Source: Streptomyces sp. AV19 (lineage in GTDB: Bacteria; Actinomycetota; Actinomycetes; Streptomycetales; Streptomycetaceae). From it: a stretch of 64,000 bases of DNA. The stretch is taken from positions 372,698 to 436,697 of the forward strand of contig NZ_JAEAMR010000007.1 of the NCBI RefSeq assembly GCF_015999245.1, written 5' to 3'. Below, piece by piece: positions 42,208-50,246 of this stretch. Under the pieces are notes generated by a model. It made no database searches and was not told the DNA's origin. It saw only the letters and a list, made by a program, of their open reading frames with translations. Position numbers and translations under genes: made by a program. Every line of letters begins with the position of its first letter. Position 1 is the stretch's first letter.

Positions 42208-44601
42208 ATGGCGGGGCCCTTCACCCCTGAACAGGTGGACTTCACTCAGAATCTCGCGGTTGAACTCACGCAGGGCAACCGCGTCCTCGTGATCGTCATC
42301 GCGGCCGTGGCCCTCGCGGCCCTCGTGGTGGCCGTGGTGCTGGTGCGGCAGGTGCTCGCCGCCGGGGAAGGCACCGACGGCATGAAGAGAATCGCCGCCG
42401 CTGTACAGGAAGGCGCGAATGCCTACCTGGCACGGCAGTTGCGGACGCTCGGCGTATTCGCCGTGGCGGTGTTCTTCCTTCTCATGCTCCTTCCCGCCGA
42501 CAACTGGTCGCAAAGGCTGGGACGTTCGGCGTTCTTCCTCGTCGGCGCGCTCTTTTCCACCGCGACCGGTTATATCGGCATGTGGCTCGCGGTGCGCAGC
42601 AATGTGCGGGTGGCCGCGGCGGCGAGGGAGGCCACTTCGGCGGCGGGGGAGGCGGAAAAGGATCTGACCGCCGTTTCCCACCGCGCGATGAAAATCGCGT
42701 TCCGCACCGGGGGCGTCGTCGGGATGTTCACGGTCGGCCTCGGTCTGCTGGGCGCCTCCTGCGTGGTGCTCGTCTACGCGGCCGACGCGCCCAAGGTGCT
42801 GGAGGGCTTCGGCTTCGGTGCCGCGCTGCTGGCCATGTTCATGAGGGTCGGCGGCGGCATCTTCACCAAGGCCGCCGACGTCGGGGCCGATCTGGTCGGC
42901 AAGGTCGAGCAGGGCATCCCCGAGGACGATCCGCGCAACGCCGCCACCATCGCGGACAATGTGGGCGACAACGTCGGCGACTGCGCCGGCATGGCGGCCG
43001 ACCTCTTCGAGTCGTACGCCGTGACGCTGGTCGCCGCGCTGATCCTGGGCAAGGCCGCCTTCGGCGACTCGGGCCTGGCCTTCCCGCTGCTCGTCCCCGC
43101 GATCGGGGTGGTGACGGCGATGATCGGCATCTTCGCGGTGGCGCCGCGGCGCTCCGACCGCAGTGGGATGACCGCGATCAACCGGGGCTTCTTCGTCTCG
43201 GCCGTCATCTCGCTCGTGCTGGTGGCGGTCGCCGTCTTCGCCTACCTGCCGTCCAGCTACGCGGACTTGAAGGGCATCGGCGACGAGGCCATCCGCAACC
43301 ACGGCGGCGATCCGCGGGTGCTCGCGCTGGTGGCGGTCGCCATCGGCATCGTCCTGGCGGCGCTCATCCAGCAGCTCACGGGCTACTTCACGGAGACCGG
43401 CCGGCGGCCGGTGCGGGACATCGGCAAGTCCTCGCTGACCGGGCCCGCGACCGTCGTCCTCGCCGGCATCTCCATCGGGCTGGAGTCGGCGGTGTACTCG
43501 GCCGTGCTGATCGCGCTCGGCGTCTACGGGGCGTTCCTGCTGGGCGGTTCGTCCATCATGCTCGCGCTGTTCGCCGTCGCCCTGGCCGGGACCGGTCTGC
43601 TGACCACGGTCGGCGTCATCGTCGCGATGGACACCTTCGGTCCGGTCTCCGACAACGCGCAGGGCATCGCCGAGATGTCCGGCGACGTCGAGGGCGCGGG
43701 CGCCCGGGTGCTGACGGAGCTCGACGCGGTGGGCAACACCACCAAGGCGATCACCAAGGGCATCGCGATCGCGACGGCGGTGCTGGCGGCCTCGGCGCTC
43801 TTCGGCTCGTACCGCGACGCGATCGCCACGGCGGTCGCGGACGTGCACGCGAAGTCCTCGGAGACGAACCTGAGTCTGGACATCTCGCAGCCCAACAACC
43901 TGGTGGGGCTGATCCTCGGCGCGGCCGTCGTCTTCCTCTTCTCGGGCCTGGCGATCAACGCGGTGTCGCGGTCGGCGGGTTCGGTGGTCTACGAGGTGCG
44001 GCGGCAGTTCCGCGAGCACCCCGGGATCATGGATTACACCGAGAAGCCGGAGTACGGGCGCGTGGTGGACATCTGCACCAAGGACGCGCTGCGCGAGTTG
44101 GCCACGCCCGGGCTGCTCGCGGTCATGGCGCCCATCGCGGTCGGCTTCGCGCTGGGCGTCGGCGCGCTCGGCTCGTACCTGGCGGGCGCGATCGGCTCCG
44201 GCACGCTGATGGCGGTCTTCCTGGCCAATTCCGGCGGCGCCTGGGACAACGCCAAGAAGCTGGTCGAGGACGGCCATCACGGAGGCAAGGGCAGCGAGGC
44301 GCACGCGGCGACGGTCATCGGCGACACGGTCGGCGACCCCTTCAAGGACACGGCGGGACCGGCGATCAACCCGCTGCTGAAGGTGATGAACCTGGTCGCC
44401 CTGCTGATCGCCCCGGCGGTGGTGAAGTTCTCCTACGGGGCCGACGCCAGCAGGCCGTTGCGGATCGGCGTGGCGGTGCTGGCCGGGCTGGTCATCGTCG
44501 GCGCGGTGTACCTCTCCAAGCGGCGCGGGGTGGCCGTCGACGGCGAGGGCGGCAGCGCGGAGCGGTCCCCGGAGCCGGCGGATCCGGCGGTGGTGTCCTG
44601 A
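42208..44601 (+). CDS. hppA: Proton-translocating membrane pyrophosphatase (K+-independent type)
   Basis: A 797-residue membrane pyrophosphatase with about 16 membrane helices. The substrate-binding acidic motifs DVGADLVGKVEQGIPEDDPRN and DNVGDNVGDCAGMAADLFES are intact, as is the later DNAKKLVEDGHHGGKGSEAHAATVIGDTVGDPFKDT block. GNTTKAITKG carries Lys where K+-dependent forms have Ala, marking the K+-independent proton pump. It couples PPi hydrolysis to H+ export. GGGAGG lies just upstream of ATG 42208. The C-terminus ends in an acidic/Pro tail, and a long hairpin terminator follows. Confidence 0.97.
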   Translation: MAGPFTPEQVDFTQNLAVELTQGNRVLVIVIAAVALAALVVAVVLVRQVLAAGEGTDGMKRIAAAVQEGANAYLARQLRTLGVFAVAVFFLLMLLPADNWSQRLGRSAFFLVGALFSTATGYIGMWLAVRSNVRVAAAAREATSAAGEAEKDLTAVSHRAMKIAFRTGGVVGMFTVGLGLLGASCVVLVYAADAPKVLEGFGFGAALLAMFMRVGGGIFTKAADVGADLVGKVEQGIPEDDPRNAATIADNVGDNVGDCAGMAADLFESYAVTLVAALILGKAAFGDSGLAFPLLVPAIGVVTAMIGIFAVAPRRSDRSGMTAINRGFFVSAVISLVLVAVAVFAYLPSSYADLKGIGDEAIRNHGGDPRVLALVAVAIGIVLAALIQQLTGYFTETGRRPVRDIGKSSLTGPATVVLAGISIGLESAVYSAVLIALGVYGAFLLGGSSIMLALFAVALAGTGLLTTVGVIVAMDTFGPVSDNAQGIAEMSGDVEGAGARVLTELDAVGNTTKAITKGIAIATAVLAASALFGSYRDAIATAVADVHAKSSETNLSLDISQPNNLVGLILGAAVVFLFSGLAINAVSRSAGSVVYEVRRQFREHPGIMDYTEKPEYGRVVDICTKDALRELATPGLLAVMAPIAVGFALGVGALGSYLAGAIGSGTLMAVFLANSGGAWDNAKKLVEDGHHGGKGSEAHAATVIGDTVGDPFKDTAGPAINPLLKVMNLVALLIAPAVVKFSYGADASRPLRIGVAVLAGLVIVGAVYLSKRRGVAVDGEGGSAERSPEPADPAVVS

Positions 44602-44608
44602 CGGCCCG

Positions 44609-44661
44609 CGCCGGGAGCGGCCCGTGGCGTGCGGCCCGCGCGGTACGGGCCGCTCCCGGCG
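44609..44661 (+). terminator. hppA terminator
   Basis: Bases 44609-44625 and 44645-44661 are perfect 17-bp inverted repeats around a 19-nt loop, starting 8 bp after the hppA stop. Confidence 0.8.
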
Positions 44662-44788
44662 CGGCGAACACCACATCAGGATGGGGACACATAGCGACAT
44701 AAGGGGGCATATGGGATGCTCGGCTCGCGGGCCGTACCGGCGGGACGTGTAAGTTCCGGGGCCGAGAGCCATTGAAGGGACCGATCCG

Positions 44789-45349
44789 GTGAACAAGAAG
44801 CTTGTGGCCGCACTGTCCGGCGGTGCGGCGCTCGTCCTGGCCCTGTCGGGGTGCGGCGGCGACGGCGATGACAGTGGCAAGAAGCGCGACGCGTGGGCCA
44901 AACAGATCTGCGACCAGATGCAGCCGCCGGTCAAGAAGGCCAAGGACGCGTTCGCCAGCATCGTCTCGGTCCGGGGCGAGGAGGACTCCAAGAAGGTCCA
45001 GCAGACCGACTCGGCCGCCTTCCAGACCATCTCCGACGCGTACAAGTCGCTCGCGTCGACCGTGGACAACGCCGGGGTCCCGCCCGTCAAGGACGGCAAG
45101 GCGACCCAGGAGAACGCCGTCAAGGCGCTCAACGAGCTCTCCGGGGTCTTCGCCGGGCTGAAGAAGCAGGTGGACGGCCTGAACACGTCCGACAAGGCCA
45201 AGTTCTCCGACGGCCTGAGGGATTTGGCGAAGAAGCTCGACAGCCTCAAGGGGAAGGGCGACGACGCCATCAACAAGCTCCAGGCCGGTGAGCTCGGCCA
45301 GGCGATGATGAAACAGCCGAACTGCAAGAAGGTGGAGTCCCCCAAGTAG
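44789..45349 (+). CDS. Small secreted lipoprotein
   Basis: A 186-residue lipoprotein. The signal peptide MNKKLVAALSGGAALVLALSGC has the lipobox LSGC with Cys22. The mature part is helical and Lys/Asp-rich, with Cys in QICDQMQPPVKKAKDAFASI and near the C-terminus (QPNCKKV), which could form a disulfide. It resembles small actinomycete lipoproteins of unknown function. GTG 44789 lies 187 bp after hppA, and the spacing and terminator suggest its own promoter. Confidence 0.85.
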   Translation: MNKKLVAALSGGAALVLALSGCGGDGDDSGKKRDAWAKQICDQMQPPVKKAKDAFASIVSVRGEEDSKKVQQTDSAAFQTISDAYKSLASTVDNAGVPPVKDGKATQENAVKALNELSGVFAGLKKQVDGLNTSDKAKFSDGLRDLAKKLDSLKGKGDDAINKLQAGELGQAMMKQPNCKKVESPK

Positions 45350-45393
45350 CGGCCCGCCCGGCCGCCGCCCCTCGCCGGTGGCCACCGCGCCGA

Positions 45394-45416
45394 TTGTCAG
45401 TGGCGCACCCGACAAT
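45394..45416 (+). promoter_or_regulatory. Methyltransferase promoter with a full TTGTCRGTGG motif
   Basis: TTGTCAGTGG (45394-45403), a 7-nt spacer and GACAAT (45411-45416) lie 6 nt before GTG 45423. It also reads as the dyad TTGTC-N12-GACAA. The decamer is an exact match to the mycobacterial RecA-independent damage signature. Confidence 0.7.
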
Positions 45417-45422
45417 GGTCCC

Positions 45423-46949
45423 GTGAGTACGCTCCCTTCCGCCGCCGCCCCGTCGCGCACCGCCCGGTTGCGCGACGCCCTGCTCGCCGCCGACTTCACG
45501 GCCGACGGTCTGCTCGACCTGCTCGGTGCCCCCGCCTACGCCGCGCTCGCCCGCAGCGAGACGGTCCCGGCGCTGCGCGCCACCCGCGGGGACGGCCCGC
45601 TGGAGACGCTGGTCCGTCTCTTCCTGTTGCAGCGCCCCGTCGCCCGGGCGCGGGCGGCCGCCGCGCTGCCCCTCGACGACTGCCTCGCCGACGGCTGGCT
45701 GACCGCCGACGGCGACGAGGCGCGCGCGACGGTGGACGTGCGCCCCTACGGCGGTCCGGACGGGGAGGACTGGTGGATCGTCTCCGACCTCGGCTGCGCG
45801 GTCGGCGGGGCCGGCGGCATCGCCGGGGGCGGCGCGGGCCCGGCCGGGACGGACCGCTCCGAGCTCGTCCTCGGCGTCGGCGGCGCCTCCACGACCCTCG
45901 CCGGCATCACCGTCCGCACCCCCGTGGGCAGCGCCCTCGACCTCGGCACCGGCTCCGGCATCCAGGCGCTGCACGCCGCCCAGCACGCCGCCCGCGTCAC
46001 CGCGACCGATGTGAACCCGCGCGCCCTGCATATCGCCCGGCTCACGCTCGCACTCTCCGGCGCACCGGAGGCCGACCTGCGCCAGGGCTCGCTGTTCGAG
46101 CCGGTCGCCGACGAGAAGTTCGACCTGATCGTCTCGAATCCGCCGTTCGTCATCTCCCCGGGCGCCCGGCTCACCTACCGCGACGGCGGCATGGGCGGGG
46201 ACGACCTGTGCCGCACCCTGGTCGGCCGGGCGGCCGACCGGCTCAACGACGGCGGCCACTGCCAGCTGCTCGCCAACTGGCAGCACGTCGAGGGCGAGGA
46301 CTGGCGCGAGCGGCTGGCGTCCTGGGTGCCGGCCGGCTGCGACGCCTGGATCGTCCAGCGCGAGGTGCAGGACGTGGCGCAGTACGCCGAGCTGTGGCTG
46401 CGCGACGCGGGTGACCACCGCACGAGCCCCGAGGAGTACGCGGCGCGCTACGACGCCTGGCTGGACGAGTTCGAGTCCCGTCGGACCAAGGGCATCGGAT
46501 TTGGCTGGATCACGCTGTTCAAATCGGGCGCCGACCGTCCGTCGGTGATCGCCGAGGAGTGGCCGCACCCGGTGGAGCAGCCGCTCGGCGCCGGCGTCCG
46601 CGAGCACTTCGAGCGGCAGGAGTTCCTGCGGACGCACGACGACGCGGCGCTGCTCGGGGCCCGCTTCCGGCTTGCCCCGGAGGTCGTCCAGGAGCAGGTC
46701 GGGCTGCCCGGCGCGGAGGACCCGGAGCACGTGGTCCTGCGCCAGAACCGGGGCATGCGGCGGGCCACCAAGGTGGACACGGTGGGCGCAGGCTTCGCGG
46801 GAGTCTGTGACGGGACTCTCAGCGCCGGCCGCATCCTCGACGCCATCGCGCAGCTCATCGGGGAGGATCCGGTGCTGCTGCGCGACCGCACACCCGAATC
46901 GATCCGGCTCCTGGTCGAGCAGGGTTTCCTGATCCCGGAGGCCGGTTGA
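45423..46949 (+). CDS. Class I SAM-dependent methyltransferase (RlmG/HemK-like)
   Basis: A 508-residue protein. An N-terminal helical domain (1-165) precedes a Rossmann methyltransferase domain with motif I ALDLGTGSGIQAL, acidic motif II VTATDVNP and motif IV SNPPFV. NPPF/Y motifs mark enzymes methylating planar amino groups of nucleic acid bases or glutamine, such as 23S rRNA or release factors. The C-terminal ~160 residues form an extra domain. The target is unknown. GTG 45423 follows GACAAT by 6 nt without a Shine-Dalgarno, so it is probably leaderless. The promoter motif links it to DNA-damage genes. Confidence 0.88.
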   Translation: MSTLPSAAAPSRTARLRDALLAADFTADGLLDLLGAPAYAALARSETVPALRATRGDGPLETLVRLFLLQRPVARARAAAALPLDDCLADGWLTADGDEARATVDVRPYGGPDGEDWWIVSDLGCAVGGAGGIAGGGAGPAGTDRSELVLGVGGASTTLAGITVRTPVGSALDLGTGSGIQALHAAQHAARVTATDVNPRALHIARLTLALSGAPEADLRQGSLFEPVADEKFDLIVSNPPFVISPGARLTYRDGGMGGDDLCRTLVGRAADRLNDGGHCQLLANWQHVEGEDWRERLASWVPAGCDAWIVQREVQDVAQYAELWLRDAGDHRTSPEEYAARYDAWLDEFESRRTKGIGFGWITLFKSGADRPSVIAEEWPHPVEQPLGAGVREHFERQEFLRTHDDAALLGARFRLAPEVVQEQVGLPGAEDPEHVVLRQNRGMRRATKVDTVGAGFAGVCDGTLSAGRILDAIAQLIGEDPVLLRDRTPESIRLLVEQGFLIPEAG

Positions 46950-47279
46950 TCGCGGATCGGCCGAGCAGACCGATTGACCGGAACATGCGGGGTCGGGGCC
47001 GTCCCGACGGCCTCCGGCCGCTGTCCGAAACACGGGATGGTGATGTTGATCGCCTCGTGAGGCGTGTCCCGTATCGTCCGGATACCGTCGCCCCAGTGGG
47101 GTCGGCGGCGCGTTCCTCCCGGTGGTGTGACGGTCCGGGCGGCAGACAGGACGCTTGTCGGGTTACCGTTCGAGTGGCGTTGCGGGCTTTCCCCGTTTGA
47201 CACGGGGGCGGGATGTACCGTCACACTCCGCAGCGTCACCGCAACTCCCATGCCGATTGCGACCGGAAGAAGAGCGAAG
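46950..47279 (+). promoter_or_regulatory. topA upstream region
   Basis: About 330 bp without a supported gene. A TTGACA at 47197-47202 is a good -35 candidate, with TACCGT or CACACT further on as possible -10s at non-ideal spacings (13 or 19 nt). Small hairpins (GCCTCGTGAGGC near 47050) occur upstream. topA expression in streptomycetes responds to supercoiling, which may use this region. Confidence 0.5.
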
Positions 47280-50108
47280 TTGTCCCCGACCAGCGAGACC
47301 GCACAGGGCGGCCGCCGACTCGTCATCGTCGAGTCGCCTGCCAAGGCGAAGACGATCAAGGGCTACCTCGGCCCCGGATACGTCGTCGAGGCGAGCGTCG
47401 GGCACATCCGTGACCTGCCGAACGGGGCCGCAGAGGTCCCGGCGAAGTACAAGGGCGAGCCCTGGGCCCGCCTCGGTGTGAACGTGGACGCCGATTTCCA
47501 GCCCGTCTACGTCGTCAACGCCGACAAGAAGGAGCAGGTCAAGAAGCTCAAGGGACTGCTGGCCGAGTCCGACGAGCTCTTCCTGGCCACCGACGAGGAC
47601 CGCGAGGGCGAGGCCATCGCCTGGCACCTCCAGGAGGTCCTCAAGCCCAAGGTCCCGGTCCGCCGGATGGTCTTCCACGAGATCACCAAGGACGCGATCC
47701 AGGCCGCCGTCGCCAACCCGCGCGAGCTCAACAAGAAGCTGGTCGACGCCCAGGAGACCCGCCGCATCCTCGACCGCCTCTACGGCTACGAGGTCTCGCC
47801 GGTCCTGTGGAAGAAGGTCATGCCCCGGCTGTCCGCCGGACGGGTGCAGTCCGTGGCGACGCGGCTGGTCGTCGAGCGCGAGCGCGAGCGCATCGCGTTC
47901 AGCTCCGCCGAGTACTGGGACCTCACCGGCACCTTCGGCACCGGCCGCGGTGGCGACAAGTCCGACCCCGCGTCCTTCACCGCCCGCCTGACCTCGGTCG
48001 ACGGCCGGCGCGTGGCCCAGGGCCGCGACTTCGGGGCGAACGGCAGGCTCAAGGACGCCGCCCAGGTGCTGCACCTGGACGAGGCGAACGCCCGCGCCCT
48101 GGCCGCCGCCCTGGAGCAGTCCTCCTTCGCCGTCCGCTCGGTCGAGTCCAAGCCGTACCGCCGTTCCCCGTACGCCCCCTTCCGCACCACGACCCTCCAG
48201 CAGGAGGCGTCGCGGAAGCTCGGCTTCGGCGCGAAGGCGACCATGCAGGTGGCCCAGAAGCTGTACGAGAACGGCTTCATCACCTATATGCGTACGGACT
48301 CCACGACGCTCTCGGACACCGCGGTCGGCGCGGCCCGCGCGCAGGTCACCCAGCTCTACGGCGCGGACTACCTGCCGGAGAAGCCGCGCACCTACGCGGG
48401 CAAGGTCAAGAACGCCCAGGAGGCGCACGAGGCCATCCGTCCTTCGGGTGATCGTTTCCGCACGCCCGCGGAGACCGGGCTGACCGGCGACCAGTTCCGT
48501 CTCTACGAGCTGATCTGGAAGCGGACCGTCGCCTCCCAGATGAAGGACGCGGTCGGCAACTCGGTCACCGTCCGGATCGCGGGCAGAGCGAGCGACGGCC
48601 GTGCGGCCGAGTTCAGCGCGTCCGGCAAGACGATCACCTTCCACGGCTTCATGAAGGCCTACGTCGAGGGCGCCGACGACCCGAACGCCGAGCTCGACGA
48701 CCGCGAGCGCCGTCTGCCGCAGGTCACCGAGGGCGACGCGCTGACGGCCGAGGAGATCACCGCCGACGGTCACGCCACCAAGCCCCCGGCCCGCTACACC
48801 GAGGCGTCGCTGGTCAAGGAGCTGGAGGAGCGCGAGATCGGCCGTCCGTCGACCTACGCGTCGATCATCGGCACCATCCTCGACCGCGGCTACGTCTTCA
48901 AGAAGGGCACGGCGCTCGTCCCGTCGTTCCTGAGCTTCGCCGTGGTCAACCTGCTGGAGAAGCACTTCGGCCGGCTGGTCGACTACGACTTCACCGCCTC
49001 CATGGAGGAGGACCTCGACCGCATCGCCCGCGGCGAGGCCCAGGCCGTGCCGTGGCTGCGCCGCTTCTACTTCGGCGAGGGCCCGGAGGGCTCCGGCAAG
49101 GCGGCCGAGGCGGGCAACGGCGACGGCGACCACCTCGGCGGCCTCAAGGAACTGGTCACCGACCTCGGCGCGATCGACGCCCGGGAGATCTCCTCGTTCC
49201 CCGTCGGCGAGGGCATCGTGCTGCGCGTCGGCCGCTACGGCCCGTACGTCGAGCGCGGCGAGAAGGACACCGAGGGCCACCAGCGCGCGGACGTCCCCGA
49301 CGACCTGGCGCCGGACGAGCTCACCGTGGAGTACGCGGAGGAGCTCTTCGCCCGCCCGAGCGGCGAGTACGAGCTGGGCACCGACCCGCAGTCGGGCCAC
49401 GCGATCATCGCCAAGGACGGCCGCTACGGCCCGTACGTCACCGAGGTGCTCCCCGAGGGCACCCCGAAGACCGGCAAGAACGCGGTCAAGCCGCGGACGG
49501 CCTCGCTCTTCAAGTCCATGTCGCTCGACACGGTCACCCTCGACGACGCGCTGAAGCTGATGTCGCTGCCGCGCGTGGTCGGCACCGACCCCGAGGGCGT
49601 GGAGATCACCGCGCAGAACGGCCGCTACGGGCCGTACCTCAAGAAGGGCACCGACTCGCGCTCCCTGGAGACCGAGGACCAGATCTTCGGCATCACGCTG
49701 GACGAGGCCCTCGCGATCTACGCGCAGCCCAAGCAGCGCGGCCGGGCCGCGGCCAAGCCGCCGCTGAAGGAGCTGGGCACCGACCCGGTCAGCGAGCGCC
49801 CGGTCGTGGTCAAGGACGGCCGCTTCGGCCCGTACGTCACGGACGGCGAGACGAACGCGACGCTGCGCCGCGACGACGACGTGGAGACGATCACGCCGGA
49901 GCGCGGCTACGAGCTGCTGGCGGAGAAGCGCGCCAAGGGCCCGGCCAAGAAGACCGCGAAGAAGGCGGCGGCCAAGAAGGCCCCGGCGAAGAAGACCGCC
50001 GCGAAGAAGACGGCCGCCAAGAAGACCACGGCGGCCAAGACCACCACGAAGAAGGCGGCGGCCAAGAAGACGACCGCCAAGAAGGCCGCGGCCGCCAAGG
50101 CGGAGTGA
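47280..50108 (+). CDS. topA: DNA topoisomerase I
   Basis: A 942-residue type IA topoisomerase. The Toprim domain starts LVIVESPAKAKTIKGYLG and carries ATDEDREGEAIAWHL. The catalytic Tyr336 lies in FITYMRTDS. The C-terminal half holds repeated RYGPYV/RFGPYV domains typical of actinobacteria in place of zinc fingers. The last ~60 residues are repeats of Ala-Lys-Lys, needed in Streptomyces for high processivity. It relaxes negative supercoils. TTG 47280 with MSPTSET-type sequence and GGAAGAAGAG upstream is the family start; a longer ATG reading from 47064 is not supported. A hairpin terminator follows. Confidence 0.97.
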   Translation: MSPTSETAQGGRRLVIVESPAKAKTIKGYLGPGYVVEASVGHIRDLPNGAAEVPAKYKGEPWARLGVNVDADFQPVYVVNADKKEQVKKLKGLLAESDELFLATDEDREGEAIAWHLQEVLKPKVPVRRMVFHEITKDAIQAAVANPRELNKKLVDAQETRRILDRLYGYEVSPVLWKKVMPRLSAGRVQSVATRLVVERERERIAFSSAEYWDLTGTFGTGRGGDKSDPASFTARLTSVDGRRVAQGRDFGANGRLKDAAQVLHLDEANARALAAALEQSSFAVRSVESKPYRRSPYAPFRTTTLQQEASRKLGFGAKATMQVAQKLYENGFITYMRTDSTTLSDTAVGAARAQVTQLYGADYLPEKPRTYAGKVKNAQEAHEAIRPSGDRFRTPAETGLTGDQFRLYELIWKRTVASQMKDAVGNSVTVRIAGRASDGRAAEFSASGKTITFHGFMKAYVEGADDPNAELDDRERRLPQVTEGDALTAEEITADGHATKPPARYTEASLVKELEEREIGRPSTYASIIGTILDRGYVFKKGTALVPSFLSFAVVNLLEKHFGRLVDYDFTASMEEDLDRIARGEAQAVPWLRRFYFGEGPEGSGKAAEAGNGDGDHLGGLKELVTDLGAIDAREISSFPVGEGIVLRVGRYGPYVERGEKDTEGHQRADVPDDLAPDELTVEYAEELFARPSGEYELGTDPQSGHAIIAKDGRYGPYVTEVLPEGTPKTGKNAVKPRTASLFKSMSLDTVTLDDALKLMSLPRVVGTDPEGVEITAQNGRYGPYLKKGTDSRSLETEDQIFGITLDEALAIYAQPKQRGRAAAKPPLKELGTDPVSERPVVVKDGRFGPYVTDGETNATLRRDDDVETITPERGYELLAEKRAKGPAKKTAKKAAAKKAPAKKTAAKKTAAKKTTAAKTTTKKAAAKKTTAKKAAAAKAE

Positions 50109-50128
50109 CCTCACGGCAGGACAGGAAT

Positions 50129-50160
50129 GGGCGGCGGACCGGATTCCGGTTCCGCCGCCC
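50129..50160 (+). terminator. topA terminator
   Basis: GGGCGGCGGACCGG (50129-50142) pairs with CCGG-T-TCCGCCGCCC (50146-50160) with one bulged base and a 3-nt loop, 20 bp past the topA stop. Confidence 0.75.
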
Positions 50161-50246
50161 GTCCGTTTCCGGGCCGTTCCCCCTGCGCTTCGAGCGCCTG
50201 TTCGTCGTGGCGGTCCGTATTCAGACGCTCCGGATAGGCTGGCAGG

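Noticed and set aside
47163-50114. A 983-codon open frame antisense to topA
   Set aside because: Leu/Arg/Gly-rich composition without motifs; topA on the other strand is certain.
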